Below are positions 5,487 to 5,547 of a DNA stretch of 5,547 nt, in pieces. Position 1 is the first letter of the stretch. Each line of letters begins with the position of its first letter. Made by a program: the position numbers and the translations under genes. Source of the DNA: Synergistales bacterium Syner_01 (GTDB lineage Bacteria > Synergistota > Synergistia > Synergistales > Aminobacteriaceae). The DNA lies in the NCBI GenBank assembly GCA_001604435.1, contig LVBO01000303.1:1-5547 (forward strand), given 5' to 3'. Under the pieces are notes generated by a model. The model worked only from the letters and a program-made list of their open reading frames with translations, did no database searches and was not told the DNA's origin.

Positions 5487-5547
5487 TTAGCCTTCCAGCT
5501 TCGGAAGAATGAACTCCACTTCCGCATGCGGACGCGGAATCACGTGG
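5487..5547 (-). CDS. BMC-domain shell protein, C-terminal end only (EutM/PduA/CcmK-like)
   Basis: Only the last 19 residues and the TAA stop are in the window: HVIPRPHAEVEFILPKLEG. The segment HVIPRPHxxVExxLP is the characteristic end of the last strand and closing helix of a single-domain BMC shell protein that tiles the hexagonal facets. EutM is the likeliest identity given the operon, but EutK- or PduA-type paralogues end similarly. The stop is 48 bases before the chosen pduL start. Confidence 0.85.
   Translation of the reverse strand, partial: HVIPRPHAEVEFILPKLEG

Overview
This window is the distal part of an ethanolamine-utilisation (eut) bacterial microcompartment operon. Every gene is on the minus strand, so transcription runs from high to low coordinates. 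From upstream to downstream it holds the last 19 codons of a BMC-domain shell protein, a PduL-type phosphotransacylase, EutJ, a conserved eut-operon protein of unknown function, the vertex protein EutN, the ethanolamine transporter EutH, the cupin protein EutQ, and a secreted HAD-superfamily phosphatase that runs off the left edge.

The order pduL - eutJ - eut hypothetical - eutN - eutH - eutQ, the PduL enzyme in place of a Pta-type EutD, and the short EutQ (147 aa) and EutH (370 aa) fit the eut clusters of non-proteobacterial gut-type anaerobes (Firmicutes, Fusobacteria, Synergistota). The DNA is clearly GC-rich, with strong G/C preference at third codon positions. A GC-rich anaerobe such as a member of Synergistota is plausible, but the sequence alone does not fix the host.

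Functionally, EutH brings in ethanolamine. Genes presumably upstream of the window (lyase EutBC, aldehyde dehydrogenase EutE) turn it into acetyl-CoA inside a shell built from BMC-domain proteins with EutN at the vertices. PduL converts acetyl-CoA to acetyl phosphate, EutQ may act as an acetate kinase, and EutJ is an actin/Hsp70-fold ATPase thought to be a chaperone-like factor. The last gene encodes an exported phosphatase resembling phosphorylcholine phosphatases. It could release ethanolamine from phosphoethanolamine outside the membrane, which would extend the pathway upstream of EutH. That is an inference.

Genes are tightly packed: the eut hypothetical and eutN overlap by 4 bases (GTGA), and eutJ and the hypothetical are 4 bases apart. 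The notable anomaly is the pduL/eutJ junction. PduL reaches its normal C-terminus near 4767 but has no stop there, and its frame runs on through eutJ in the wrong register to 4413, while EutJ lacks an ATG, a ribosome binding site and part of its usual N-terminus. The four gaps longer than 40 bases (48, 136, 74 and 77 bases) each contain an inverted repeat without a T-tract, most strikingly a perfect 16-bp one between eutH and eutQ. No stretch over 300 bases lacks a gene, and I saw no RNA gene, CRISPR array or mobile element.
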